Assembly: GCA_017607445.1 (NCBI GenBank)
Contig: JAEVHH010000001.1
Location: forward strand, 3,286,001-3,350,000
From: Histoplasma ohiense
Lineage: Eukaryota > Ascomycota > Eurotiomycetes > Onygenales > Ajellomycetaceae
DNA length: 64,000 nt
Reading direction: 5' to 3'
Part shown: piece by piece, positions 1-13,340 of the stretch
Layout: each line of letters starts with the position of its first letter
Position numbering within the stretch: position 1 is the first letter of the stretch
The notes under the pieces: model-generated
Seen by the model: only the letters and a program-made list of their open reading frames with translations
Told to the model about the DNA's origin: nothing
The model's database searches: none
Translations under genes and position numbers: made by a program

Positions 1-236
1 TGGTTTCCCGAAACAAAAAGAAGAGATAGTTAGGTAAAGAAGGTCGTAAAGCTGAGAGTAGACAGGCGAGATCTACCTCATACGTCAAATCGTTTGCGTT
101 TCGCATATATAATAGCGCACTCTTTTCTTATCGAAAACTTATTGATTTTTTAAACATCAGTTGGTCTATTTGTAGCTTGCTAGATCCTGGACCGGTTCAT
201 TGCCTCTATCCACTGGTGAGCATTTTGAGATATGTA
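1..236. other. 3' flank of the AT-hook gene
   Basis: AT-rich stretch downstream of the minus-strand AT-hook gene. It is probably its 3' UTR and terminator; no further coding signal is visible. Confidence 0.4.
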
Positions 237-1451
237 TTAGGATGCACTCTCTCTTTTGGCAGCAGACAGAGCCGGTGAAATGTCCTTCCCGTGCTCCACA
301 GTTGCAGCGCTCGAAGTAAGTGGTGTTTCTGGCTTAGGGTTATCCGGTAAAGAGCTTGATTGATCCATGACCTTGGAAGAAGGGATTAAAGACGTTGTGG
401 GGTGGGATGCTTGGTTTTCTATGGTTGCCCGAGGCGTTGGCTCCCCCGGCTCCGAATTGGGAGTGAATGATACCGGAGCCCCACTGCTCGGACTAATTTG
501 TGATCGCGGCGCTCGGTGGACTCGTATATCTTGTGTTTGAGAACCAAACGCATCTGTTGGTTGGATTGGGCCGCCATGAGCATGGCTGTCCATGACCTGC
601 GGCCGCATGGAAGAAAAAGGAACGGGTTCAGATGATGTTCCTGTCAGCAAGGATGGTGCTAATTGCACCCCGAACCTTGGCGGATGCCTGTTTACAGGAG
701 GATACGGGTCCCCTCGAGCTTGCGCAAGTTGGTTCCGGCGTTGTATCTCCGCTTTACTTGGCCTCCCGCGTTTCCGCGGAGGTTCGCTAAATAGACTGTT
801 ATCAACATTAGGGGATAACTGTTGAGGTGTCCGAATGTCGGTGCTGGGGTATCGACCCGGGGGAATGGGTTTTGGCTGAATTGCACGATGCCCCGCTGGG
901 GGCTTTTCTACTTGGAAAGGAGGAGGACGTTTCCTGTCCCCAGGCGATATTTGCAATGGAGCAGTTGGACCAGAAAGCCTCTGCCGTTGAGAAATGTTCC
1001 CATACTCTTGGGACATATGGTCATATGCATTTTGACATGCGATAACTGAACGTCCTACACTCTCATGTCATAGTCAGTTTTGGTGCTGGACTTTCTCCCA
1101 ATAAAATAAAATAAACAAATAATACGGGCCTAGCAATGTTTGCCGGTCTTTAGAACACGCAACACTATATGACCGTAACGAACACAAAACCGCATACCTG
1201 GAGGGAGTGGAATTTCCATGAAGGCAGGGCTGACACCCTGTTCCTGAATCATGTTGTAGAGGAAACTTGGTGGGATTCTGGCTCTTTTGATAATCTCCGT
1301 GAGAAGAAATGTCTAGAGAGTTTAATGGTTAGTTCTGTCTACGTCGTACGACCTCGAGCCGATCGAAACATTCCCAACTCCCGTTCAATATAACAAGAGT
1401 TTAGAGCGGTACCTTTTCCTCCTCAGTCCATATATCGGGCGGGTTCGACAT
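237..1451 (-). CDS. AT-hook nuclear protein, three exons, 323 aa
   Basis: Exons, in coding order, are 1413-1451, 1198-1312 and 237-1054, with introns of 100 and 143 bp (GTACCG...CTCTAG with a CTAAC branch; GTATGC...GTGTAG). They join in frame to 972 nt, stop TAA. The start is the ATG at 1451. The first exon encodes only 13 residues ending W-T-E-E-E-K, and exon 2 continues smoothly into a conserved-looking segment containing RARIPPSFLYN and IPLPPG, resembling the N-terminal block of fungal AT-hook or Myb-like proteins. The AT-hook lies at about residues 145-158 (R-K-R-G-R-P-S-K, core GRP). The rest is Pro/Ser-rich and probably disordered. Inference: a nuclear, minor-groove AT-DNA-binding regulator of unknown target. 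The joining is from sequence; the family match is from memory. The AT-hook itself is certain, and the exon structure is well supported by phase. Confidence 0.8.
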
Positions 1452-2189
1452 GTTTAGTAGGTCATGAATGAGAATAGCCAAATCCAAACCATACACTGTC
1501 TCTGAGACGAGGCGTCCGACTGAGACTTTGGTTATAGCTTCCGGCGAACGACAAAAGCAAAATGAAAGAATATAGCCGAGTCGGATGATTGGTATAAAGT
1601 ATATCACGAAAATCGAGAAAAGTCTTTGGGAATTCTCCAGCCAAGGCGCAATTGGACAGGAGGAAAACGAGAATAATAAGGCATGCAAGAGAACGGGTAT
1701 ACAAGGTGGCCTCCCAAGAAAAGTCAGGCGACCAATCCAGGGCTCGAAAGGGAGGTGATTGCGCAGAATGTGGACCCGAAAAGAATGACCGATTGAACGT
1801 GGGTTTTCGCTAGCTGAATGAAACGTGACAAAAATCAAAATGAGTGCGAGTATCGCTAGAAAAAGAGGTGCTACGAACGCTCAATTGCGCCGCCGGAGTA
1901 ATCGTGATCGTAACGGAATTGATTAAAATTTCGGCATATGTGGGTGGGCATCCAGGGCATTAGTGAGGATGTAGTACTGGGCGGATGGCGCTGCGTGAAT
2001 GGGCTAGTCGACTCGAAAGCGATAGATATGCTGGCCGTTGAAAACGAATATCAAATCATTAGAATGTAGGATGAGAGAGGTTAACGAGAGTATCAACACC
2101 GGGGGGGTTGGCCGTCGGACAATGTCAATGCTGGGGGCTCTCCTTTGAATGAGAAGTTGGGCCAATAAAAACAGTTAAAGAGAGATTGG
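1452..2189. other. Upstream region of the AT-hook gene, no gene seen
   Basis: The presumed promoter and 5' UTR of the minus-strand AT-hook gene. Open frames here have no recognisable domain and overlap exon 1 in its own frame, so they are read as upstream sequence rather than as a separate gene. Confidence 0.4.
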
Positions 2190-2430
2190 AAAAGTACTGT
2201 AGAATGGGAAAAGGGGGAGGATGCAGGAGGGAGGAAAAGAAAGAGAAGATAGCATAAGGTGGGGGAGAGGAAGGAGAAAGAAAGAGAAAGGAAGGGAAAG
2301 AAACGGGGGAGGGAGGGGAGAGAGGTGAAGGAGTGGAAGAGGAAGAAATGAAGCCGACGATGGAAGACGAGATGGAAGAGATCTCAGGAGACGATGAGGT
2401 GAGGAAGGAGGAAGCGCGGGCCAAGGTAAC
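2190..2430. repeat. Purine-rich tract (about 240 bp)
   Basis: The plus strand is almost all A/G, with blocks such as GGGGGAGG, GAAAGAGAAAGGAAGGG and GAGGAAGAAATGAAG. The minus strand is accordingly pyrimidine-rich, as in many fungal promoters. Open frames through it encode only Ser/Pro/Phe or Glu/Lys low complexity and are not called as genes. Confidence 0.7.
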
Positions 2431-2489
2431 GTGAGCGAGAGCGCCAGCGCCGATTTGGATGATTTTTACGCAGGGTACGGTATAGTATC

Positions 2490-2527
2490 AAAACGAAACG
2501 AAACGAAACGAAACGAAACGAAACGAA
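2490..2527. repeat. (AAACG)n microsatellite
   Basis: Seven tandem AAACG units followed by AACGG, then a short GGTAT repeat at about 2532-2551. Confidence 0.9.
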
Positions 2528-5500
2528 CGGGGTGGTATGGTATGGTATGATATATACAGGAAGATTTATGAGCGCAACCAACCGCCAGCAGGGTTCATAG
2601 TACCTGACCAGAATATCTGTCCTATGTATTACTCTCCATTCTCTTTGAATAAATCCAAAAATAACCAAACAAAAAATAGGGAAGGAAAACAGGAACGTAA
2701 TGGAGAAAGATTTTGAGGACATAATCTCACCTCAACGAAGCCGACTGGTGTTAATTCCGTCTCAACAGTGTAGCAGGTGGTGTAATTTACCTCGATGGAT
2801 TGCAAATGTCGCCAAGCGAATCATTGGTGAAGGTTGGTGTGTTTTCAAAGTCGTACAATTTAAACCACGGTTGGCGACCAAAAGAAGGGGGGATAGGGAA
2901 GATATCGTTTAAGAATGCTCCATGTTATTGCGGGAAAGGAGGTTAAGGTTGGCCTGTTGGCCTGTTGCTCTGGGGTAAAAAGCCTCTATCAGTCGGATGA
3001 AATCTGATGTACACAGCCCCACATTGTAGGGAATAGGGAAGAGCAAGCTCGATTGAAATAAAATATGGAAAACACTGTGTACGAAAGCAGAAAGGACAAA
3101 AAATAGTGTCGATGGGAGCTTGCAGAATATTAAAACACCTCTGTTGGGTGTGGTCCTCATGGTATTGTTTATTATTAGCTTTCAAGTCCCCATACACCAG
3201 CTTGTTTTTCTTGGCGCGACACGGGAAGGATCTTGAAGTCTCAAGCTGGATGTGGCTGATGATATTGCTCTAATCAGTAAGTAATATTTTGGCACAAAAG
3301 CGTCGACAAATGGAACCTGACAAAGCACATGCTTCTCTTGATTCTAGATTTTTGGCTGTGGCTTTTGCCATACCTGCTCATGGGAAGAAGGCTAGATGGA
3401 TTGATGTTCCTCAGGCTAGTTGTCGTTCTTATCTGCTTGGACAGCAATGTGTTTCAAATATTGAATGTGAAATAGAATTGGTCGCCGTATCAGTGGGAAT
3501 GGTCCTGCTGTAGTTCCCGCCGCACAGAGAAACATGTTTTCTGTTAAAACATGAGCGAATCACGGAACGCGTGGCCGGCGGGGTTCATGCTTTGATTAGC
3601 TTTAGTTTTGATTTGGATGTTGATGTTGATTTTTGTTTATTTTCACAAGACAGCTGCTGTTGATCAGCCGGTAGAGCAGGGGTTGAGTCTGGAAGCCATG
3701 GTGTCACTGCGTCGGCGAAGCCTTGGAATCAAAAGAGGCTCATCATCCTAGTGGATGGGCTAGAGGGTCCCGGAGGCAAGGAACAATCTTGTACTAAAAT
3801 GAGTGGATGTATGAAGTGCGAGAATGTTGCAAAGAAACATGTTGTTTTCCGTGGCGATATTACTATGATTGCCCCAATTCCCAAATCCTCCGAAGCAAAT
3901 ATCAGAGAAAGCTGGAGCATCGCTTTCATCTTTTTGGAACCCCTGTGCATTGTGAATAGTGTGGAAATCCTTCCATTGCCCTTTTGCCGAGTGTCTGGTT
4001 ATAGCAGGATGAGAAGACCTTTTTTTTTTTTCTTTCTTTCTTTTTTTCGAAATCATTTCCTTCTTTTGAACCGTCTCTGGTCAAGTTGACACAGCAGACA
4101 CTCTTAATTAGTGGATTGAGTGGATAGCCAGCGACAAAATTAATTGGAGGGGGATGTAGGGATGTGGAATGGCTTCATGCAAGAGAGGCGAGCCACAACG
4201 AGCGGGTTTCGAGCTGCAGGCTGCAGGAGAGCAAAACAAAGAACCGAGAAAGGGATTGGACAGGATGGCATGTCGCAATCATCAAGGATCGGTATCAAAA
4301 ACAACAGCAAACCAACACATCAGTCACAGCCATCAGAATTTCCTGCAGGAAGAGCAAGAAAATAATTCCGACAATTCGTAGTCACAAAGCAGCGGAGAAA
4401 TGTCCGCAGATGTAGAGAGAGAGCAAAGAATGTGAGTCTGACCAGTACAGGACTGAATATGCAAGACATTTTAGACGGTATACTCCGTGGGTAACCACTC
4501 AATGTCAGATGGAATCCCCTGTCAGTCTGTTCAATCTGCTGGTTTTCTCGGCGCACAAAGTATCAATCCACCCCCATGCAAGTCCCTGTATAGTAAATTA
4601 GTGACATTGCATCAGTAATAGGGTCTACAGTGATACTGTGTGTATACAGTATATCAACCTCATCAGAACGGGGGTTGGGAGTAGACACGATTGTTAGCAT
4701 ATACAATCCTTGCGCTCCATCACCAAGCCATTAACTATTTTCGCATGGAGTGCAATGGGCTTCAACTCGGGACTGGTGGCCCACAGGCAACTCTTTGGAG
4801 GGAGCACGGAATGACAATATGTGAGGGGAGACAGGGGCAGAGCGAGAGCGCGGGGGCGACAACCAAGCTGCATGGATAAAATGGAGGACGTCCATATCAC
4901 CAAGTGAAATCAACTGTATACGGCTCAGAGAAGAAGCAAAATACAAAACAAATATGAAGCCCTCACACAGCTTGATCAATTGGCATTTGCCAAATGAATG
5001 GCCAATGAAAATAGAACATATTGAGAACATACGCTGTAGAAGAGAGAACCTAGTGTGGAGCCTCTTCAAATTACAGGGAACTGAAGAGCAAATTTTCAGT
5101 TCATTCATGAGCGCGGATAAACGGGGCAGATCCAAATATAAAGTAAGTACCAGACGTAATATATGTAGATGAAATACGGTAACGTATCAAGGTACATACC
5201 GTACATTAATTACCATACGTGCTTGGAAATCGATATCAAAAATCTTGCATCTGCTCAACCTCGCTCGACTTGACAAAAGCACGACTTCGAGAGCATCAGT
5301 CCGGCTCGCGTCGCCATATTCGTGGGTGAACCTGGACGGGATCACGCTTGACTTTAGCCCCCGACCCAGCGATGCCTAGTTGTGAACACACTAATCGCTC
5401 ACCCTTTCCAGCACATCTTCGAAGCATGGAGGTTGGCTTGGGTTTCCAGTCAACTGGCTCGCTCATATTGGATTTTAACCGACTGGAGGGAGAGCTTCAT

Positions 5501-8500
5501 CGACCTTTATTATTGGTGGACAGCTCTTTTTCCCGCACATTGGGCCCGCGAAACAGCCGTTGGGGACTTCCGCACTTTTAGCCTTCGTGGCTCCCCGGCA
5601 CGCTGGGCACACGGGTCGGCTTTCTTTGAACTTTCTGCAGCGGGGTTTCCCTCCCCGTTTCACTTCGCTTCAACAAGAAGTCATTGGCATTTGTTTGTGA
5701 TGGACGCGAGTCATGCAATATCTGCGTCTTCGCTTCCTACGCCCCAAAAAATAAAACCCAAAAGAAATAATTCCAGGGTTTGCGGCTTCCTGACAATGGT
5801 AGTTCAGCGAGCCGACGCCAACGGGAGCCACCCACGACTATCATCGGAGCTCAACCCGGTGAGGGAGAACTGCCAGAATTTCTTCGTGAATCAGCCCTGT
5901 TCGTGGTTCCCTCAACGATTTCTTTGCCATGCTCTGCAAACCAGTTATCCCCTGCCGTTGGCTTTTTAGCAACGTCGATCGCGGGCTCCTCCCGCAGCCA
6001 GTCAACACCCTCAACACCATCAAGCTCCAAGCCCGTTCTTTGCAAGTTTGGCAATGGCTCGGCCAGAGCTCAGCAAATAAGTGGTAGGATGAGCAATTCC
6101 AGCCACCTCTCACGCTTATCCATGGCGTACTCAAATAAGGTATCGCGTGTTTCAAAATACTGCAAGAAGTTTATTTTTTAATCCATCAGCGAAATGGCCA
6201 GCATTTTATCTTCGAAGGAAACACAGCATACTTTTGCTAAGATTCGCGTTTGAAATGGTTTAACTTTTCCCAGTTATTTATGCCTTGATTCATTCAACAG
6301 TTTTCGACGCAGACCTGAAACATATTTCTCCGTATTTTGACATTGGCGGGGTTCAGCGTGGTGTACGCAATGCCAGACGTCACCAGGTAGCCATCAAGAA
6401 GATATTTTTCAAGAACAACCACACAACATGAAATTCAAACAATGGTTTATATAGGCCAAAAATATACTGACTACTCGGCCGGGAAACCACGATAGATATT
6501 ATTTATTTTTCTCTAGCTGAGACTGCGGTGACACCTTGGGAATTACCCATCTCGCACCGACGGTGGGACGCACGGCCACGTTGGCTCTGATGATTTATTC
6601 AAATATCCTGCTGGCAACTCCAAGCGTCCCGATTCAGAGGCACTAGAAGGCCTGGTGGTAGACGCAACAACGTTTATTTCCTTGTGGGATTTATGAACTT
6701 CGCAAATCAAATCATGAAGCGAGAGACATGTCACCCATTTCATGTTGAGATGAGTTGATGCCCGCTTGTAGTTAACCATGTTAGGATAATCGCCTCCCGA
6801 TGTTTTGGCGTTTTATTCCTTGGCCCTGTGGAGTTTTCCTTTCGACCTCTCATACCATGGGTCACCACAGTTTTCTCCCGCTGGTTACTCCATGGGTCGA
6901 TTACCACAGGAAACAACGGTTGCTTTGGGTCAGGCCTATGAGGATATTTTTCCGATCTCTGTCTGCTTTTCTGTAGACATATATGTCTTGGCTTTCTTTT
7001 TGAATCATTATTAATGGTTGCTGCTTGACAATGAGACTTATTCCTAGCCTCGCTTTGGACTGGAAACCCTGATATTATTCCGGCCGGGGGAAGCCTGTAC
7101 CGCACACCACACCTTGCGGGGAGGTCCCTCGGCGATAACAATGAAGAATTAACCTCTGCCGAAGGATTATGATTCCCGAGCGATAACACTGTTTTGACTA
7201 ATCCACCTTTATTTCTACTCTGAATGATATCCTCCAGATGGCCCGATGAAAACCACCTGGTGGAGAAAAAAGGAAAAAAATTTACAGTGATTTGTTATTG
7301 GCCTATTGGAAGTGACAATATTTCGTGTGGTGACGGCGAAGGGCAGTTCTTTTATTTTTTATAAGTGCCGATATCGACTTCTTACTTGTGGCGCCATAAA
7401 GGAGGCAAACCGGCCACAATTTTGGTGGGAGGGAAGAAGCCGTTGTTGAGATTTTTTTTTATGGGGGGCTACTGATAATTCCACACACTGTATTTTTATT
7501 CCACGCCCCACACCTCAAAGATAATTGCATCCTCCTCATTTGTCAATCACGACACAATCATCTTATGTTTTGCACCTCCTGTTATTTCTCCCATCACTAC
7601 GAAATCTCGTGGGGAGGCCCAAGCCAGATAGAACACGATAGATTTATAATGGCATTCGCGGTTTTTTGTTAACTGCCACCTGCTTTCTTTTGTTTTATCC
7701 GGGGAATAACCTATCATATTTAAGGCTCGCAGATTCAATGAGAAGCAACGCTTGCACTCTGTCTGGAGTTGATTATTCCTCCTTGCTGTCGTGAAGCAAA
7801 GATATTGGCATTGTTGACTCAAGGGACCAGAAAAGAAAGGACACAAAACATTCAAATTCTCGCCAGAAGGCATTCAATCCTGTTCATATTGGTTGGCAAA
7901 AGGAGACAGTTGCGAGAGCATCTTTGCTGCTCCTCCCATCCGCATTTTACTTTGCGGTCCAGATCTGCCTTTGCCTCGTCTAAGTGATCCTCCAGGCCTT
8001 CGACACTTGCTGGTCTGAGCTTGGTGCTTGGGGATTTGCCGTGATCCTGCGCTCCAGCGTTATATTTTCCCAACCCGACTAAGTTTACCGGCCACCATCG
8101 TGACCGCATCTGTCCACGCACCACCTCGATTTCTACCACACCGCACTCTCCACCTGCACTTCCTCACCTTCCTCCTTCTCGCACCGACCGGGAGCGCTGG
8201 CCTGCACCACGTCTTGCCATCAGCTAAACAGCGCAGACGGTGCAGCGGCTGGGTCTGTCCTATGTCAGGGCCCGGTATCCTTTCACTTCACCAGGCTGGT
8301 CATCCACCGGGTGTTATCTATCAATCCATCATCCGTCGAAACTACCAGCAGCACTTTGGCCGCTTCAGCAACCGAACTCACCTCTTCACCACCCCCGGTT
8401 TGACAGCAACTTCAACGTCTACGGGGCAATCAATCGCAGCTTCTGTTTGGTATTCATTAAATTTTGAATATTCACTACTAACGTAATTTCGACATTTTAA

Positions 8501-8547
8501 ATACTGTAAACTCAAGCGATTTCCCCCTTGTGGTCCAATCTTCGATC
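2528..8547. other. Long intergenic region without a supported gene
   Basis: About 6 kb upstream of SET2. I see no domain, no spliceable conserved frame and no tRNA B-box. The GC-richer part at 5340-6180 carries a 195-aa plus-strand frame (5382-5969), unusually rich in Trp and Phe, and an overlapping minus-strand frame at 5851-6054 with more protein-like composition (it includes WLREEPAIDVAKKPT). Neither is recognised and neither has convincing splice partners. The last 500-700 bp (from about 7900) is pyrimidine-rich and probably the SET2 promoter and 5' UTR. Poly-T/CTTT tracts occur at about 4021-4049. Confidence 0.45.
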
Positions 8548-11500
8548 ATGGCCCATGATGATGAGGACTGCAAGGCGGAAGCGGTAGCCGACGCAGTGAC
8601 TGCCATGCAAATCAAACACGATACTTCAACAGACAGCCCTGCAATTGACAATATCCTATCATCGGATGCTGCCAATGATCATGCAAATGGTTTAGTCCCT
8701 CTCTCAAAACCCAGCACCACTAAAAGCCTCCCCAAGTCAAAATCTCAAAGCGAGACCGGCTCGCCCAGTGGGAAAGACGAAGATGAGCAACCGAAAGAGA
8801 AAGTGGCCGGTTCCATAACCGTCAAATTGGAACCGGGTCTACCACCAAAGCTGTCACGAACTGCTTCGCAGAAAGTGGTTCCTCGACCAGAACTTCTCTT
8901 CGACCATCTACCCGACAGTACTGCCGAAGCTGCGTCAACTTTTCAACTCATGAATGATTGCACGTATTCCAGTAAATACATGGGTTATACGGAACATGCT
9001 ATGGAATGCGACTGTGCAGAAGAGTGGGGTAAGCCGTGATTGTCTTTTTTTTTTTTTTATCATACTCTCCTCTGCCATTATCTCTGTATGAACGGGGATA
9101 GAAAGAATAGAGCATATGACCCTATGCCCCAGTAATTCATTCATGAGCATGCCATGCCGTGTCTCAATTTTTAATATTACTGATGACATAAGGCCCAGAC
9201 TTTGTCCCCAACCGCTAGCTTCCCAGACATTATTGATGCTGATGAAAATTTCCAGATCCTGTGGCTGCCAAAAATAGAGCCTGTGGAGAAGACTCAGATT
9301 GTATCAATCGAGCCACAAAAATGGAATGTGTCGGAGATTGTGGATGTGGTGATGAATGCGAAAATCAACGGTTCCAACGTCGACAATACGCCGACGTGTC
9401 CGTCATCAAGACTGAGAAAAAAGGCTATGGCCTGCGAGCCGAATCCGATTTACGACCTAATCAGTTCATTTTTGAGTATATTGGCGAAGTCATCAACGAG
9501 ACACTCTTCCGGAAACGTATGCTAAGTTACGACGAAGAAGGAATCAAACACTTCTATTTTATGTCCCTCAGCAAGGGAGAGTTTGTCGACGCCACAAAAA
9601 AAGGCAACCTCGGGCGTTTCTGCAACCATTCGTGTAATCCCAATTGTTATGTCGACAAATGGGTTGTGGGCGAGAAGCTTCGAATGGGCATTTTTGCTGA
9701 GCGGCATATCAAGGCCGGTGAGGAATTGGTCTTCAACTACAATGTCGATCGCTATGGAGCTGATCCGCAGCCTTGCTATTGCGGAGAGCCGAACTGCACA
9801 GGCTTTATCGGTGGGAAAACACAGACTGAACGTGCAACGAAACTGTCCAATGCCACCATCGAAGCGCTTGGTATCGATGACCCGGATGGTTGGGATACGG
9901 CGGTTGCAAAACGGCCGCGCAAGAAGAAAACTGGCGAAGACGATGAAGAGTATATTGACAGTATGCAGCCCAGGTCATTGAACGAAGATGGTGTCACCAA
10001 GGTCATGGCCGCTCTGATGCAGTGCAAAGAGAAATGGATCGCCGTAAAGCTACTTGGCCGTATTCAACGTTGTGACGATGAGCGCGTGCGAAACCGCGTT
10101 GTCAAAATGCATGGATACAAGATTCTCAATTCGCAGCTCAGTGCCTGGAAAGACGATTTTAATGTTGTGCTGCAAATTCTTGATATCCTGGATAAGTTCC
10201 CGAGACTTACCAGAAACAAGATTATCGATTCGAATATCGAGTCAACTATCAAGCCATTGGTTGAATGTGGTGATGAGCGTGTGGAAACGAAAGCAGCGGC
10301 TCTTCTGGAGGTCTGGTCTACACTGGAGGTTGGCTATCGAATTCCTCGAATGAGGAGGGACCCTGCAGCGACAAATAACACCCCAACAGTCAATCGCTTC
10401 GAACGACGAGAGTTATCTAAAACCGACACACAACCCACATCAAATTCTCGATCACGATCACGATCCCGGTCCCGATCACGTTCCATTGAAGCTCCGCGTG
10501 CCCCTGCTGCTCTCCGAAATAACATAGGTCCTCGTAATTCGTACCATCATGGCCCGAGACCCTTTCGTCGACCACCGTTTGCCAACCCGTTACCCCAAGG
10601 ATGGTTCGCTGCGGAATCGAATGGGAAGACGTACTATTATTCTGCCTCAGGTGCCACGACATGGAAACGGCCAACAACTCCCGCTGCACAACCACCCCCA
10701 CCACCAAAACCCGAATCTAAGGACAAAGCATTGCAGGATATTATTGATGGTATCATGAACGCGAAAGAGAACACCCCAAAAACGCAGGATAGGTCGGAGA
10801 CCCCTACTACCTCCACACTCAGAGATGCAAAAGCTCCAGAGAAAAAGGAACACAAGGAAAAGTGGCGATCATACAGTGAAGAAAAGCAAAAGAAACTCTA
10901 TGAGAATACAGTAGGTGCTTTACGTCAATGCTTTTGCTGCGCTGTGACTAGACTAACTTGTTTGTTATTTAAAGATCTTTCCTCATGTCAAATACGTTGT
11001 GGATAAGTTTAAACACAAGCTACCAAAAGAGGACCTGAAGCGCTATGCGAAAGAGGTATGGACTTAAGAACCAACGTACTTTACACTTTACTGAGCTAAT
11101 ACACGGTGTTTAGGTGGGGAAAAAGCTTGTGAACTCTGATTTCAAAAACAACCGTGTGAGCGACCCAACAAAAGTCAGCGACAAACAAGTCAAACAAATC
11201 AAAAAGTACTGCAAAGAGTACTTCGATAAAGCGGTTGTGAAACAACGAGCCTACGAAAAGAAAAAGGCAGAAAAGAAAGCGAGGGATGCCGTCAAGTCTA
11301 CAACCGAAGACTCAAAGGATGAGGCCAAGAATCAAGAGTTGTTGCTATCACAGGAAACACAGGACATTAAAAGGGAGGATGAGAGCGACGTCGAAGATGA
11401 TTTAAAAATGTCAGATGACGAGATGGACAAGGTGGAAGATAAGAAATCTTCACCAATGAGCGTCGACGAAAATAGCCTCAAGCGGAAGAGGGGTGCTGAT

Positions 11501-11899
11501 AGCAGCCTCGATGCGGATATCGATAGTAGGGCCGCCTCCCCTTGTAAAAGGACAAAATCAGCCACTCCGCCTCTGCCAGATTCAGAATTAACTCCAGGCA
11601 AGGATGGCACCGAGGAACGCTCTAAACTCGAGCGGGAAGAACAAGAAAACGGTGATGGATATAAGAGTGACTCTTCCTCCCCGGGAAAGCGACAGAGGTC
11701 CTTATCGCCTCCGCCTCCCCCGCCACCTCCACCACCTGCGGATGCATACGAAATGTGTGACGTGGGCGATGGCAGTAGCAAGGAGGGCACAGAACTTGGT
11801 TTGGATGAAGATGGGGATCTGCACATGAACAGAGTGCCAAGTGTCGCAATACCGGATCAAAAGAACGGAAATGAAGCATTGGATAAGAAAGTCTTATAG
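8548..11899 (+). CDS. SET2: Histone H3 lysine-36 methyltransferase Set2
   Basis: Transfers methyl groups from S-adenosylmethionine to H3K36 on transcribed chromatin, recruited by the phosphorylated RNA polymerase II tail. Exons are 8548-9028, 9256-10910, 10975-11055 and 11114-11899; introns of 227, 64 and 58 bp have GTAAGC, GTAGGT and GTATGG donors. They join to 3003 nt (1000 aa), long for the family (yeast about 733). An upstream in-frame GTG at 8530 is not used; ATG 8548 is the start. Domains: AWS Cys cluster about residues 153-205 (spliced across intron 1 as EEW|DP), SET about 206-328 with GRFCNHSCNPN at 281-290 and FNYN at 320-323, post-SET Cys 331-341, a helical TFIIS-N-like segment about 410-518, an RS run about 558-570, a WW domain about 605-635, and SRI about 700-780 starting IFPHVKYVVDKF. 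The C-tail is acidic with a ten-proline run. All catalytic motifs are intact. Confidence 0.97.
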
Positions 11900-13054
11900 A
11901 GGGAGTTTCTGAATGCAAAAAGGTTTGGTGTCGGATTGTTGACTGACGACAGAAGACGCAAACTTTTTGATGTTGACGTTGGATCTGGCTCAGCTTGACC
12001 TTCTTCAAGGCTGAGTGGATAAAATTTGTTCTGAATCCTGCGATGACCAATCATCGCAGGATTTCAATTCCATAAATATGGCACACGTCAGACATGTTGT
12101 CTAAGTGGCTTTGGAATCCAACGTTTCCCACCTTCGGCCAAGGAGATCCATCCAACATCTAGCATCGGATGCCATATCGCCATTGAAGTTCTCTCAGCCA
12201 GACACCTTCCTCAAGCCTCAAATGGACGAATAAGAAGAGGGGACTCTGTGAGGAAGGAATCGACAAAAATCATAGCCTGATCGACTCATACGGACTATGA
12301 TACTAACTTAGTACTCTGTACGGAGTACTTTGGAACTAACCAGCCACCTAGCGTCACCACCTCAATCAGGCCATCCAATCCATTAATGCCTTGGTATATC
12401 TATCTGTCCCATCCACATCATTCATCCCGCATGTACAACACACACAGCACACACATACAAACCTACTTAATACCCCACCTCTGTCCCTTAAAATGCTAAA
12501 AACACATAGAGCCTAGCCGCCAGCAATAAACCCTGTTCCAACTTCCTCAACCCATATAACTTCGCGTTCGCCTTCACCATTCCGTACATATACATAGCCC
12601 TTACATAGTAGCTACCCTAGTCTAAAATACTGCGCGGCACCCCTCTACCACCCTTGCTTCCTTTCTCTCTCTCTCATTTTCTCTCACTTCCCCCTTTTTA
12701 TTTCATACTTGCATGCCCATGTACCATCATCGCCGGCCTGGAACCTCCTTCATATTCCATAGTAGTATAGCGTGCATACTATCACATAGATTGGAGCAAT
12801 GCAAGACCTTTTTCTTTTCCCCCTAGAAAAAAAAGAGAGAAAAAAGAAAAAAAAAAAAATTCCACGTTGACATTGCGACCATATATATAGCTGTCAATGT
12901 ATTTTTTTGGAGAATATGCGTCAACTATGTATAACTGTCTGCAGCTCACCACAAGGGCGGCGGCGGCGGCTGATCGCGGAGGGGGAGGGGGTTGGGGGTT
13001 GGGGAGAGGGGATAAAAATAAAACCTCAAGATGAATGAACAAAGACAGACATTG

Positions 13055-13089
<35 letters not shown>

Positions 13090-13308
13090 ACAAACAAAAC
13101 GGAAAAGGAATACCCATTCCATATGTATCATGTATCTACCAATCTCCGCCGATAACGGGATCGGGATCGGGATCGAGATCATCTCAACCCCAAGTTTAGT
13201 AAAAAATAACAAGACGAGGGAAAAACTAGAGGAGAAAAATGGAACTCGGGGGCTATGTCTAAATCTCACCCCAGAACCCGCCCTGCACAACCCCCATCCC
13301 CTCCTCCC

Positions 13309-13340
<32 letters not shown>

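Noticed and set aside
2125..2424. 99-aa minus-strand frame
   Set aside because: It is only the pyrimidine strand of the purine tract: Ser/Pro/Phe low complexity with no domain.
5382..5969. 195-aa plus-strand frame
   Set aside because: Trp/Phe-rich composition, no recognised motif, overlaps comparable frames on the other strand; not supported as a gene.
8028..8486. 152-aa frame upstream of SET2
   Set aside because: Pyrimidine-rich leader/promoter sequence of SET2; composition is that of translated CT-rich DNA.
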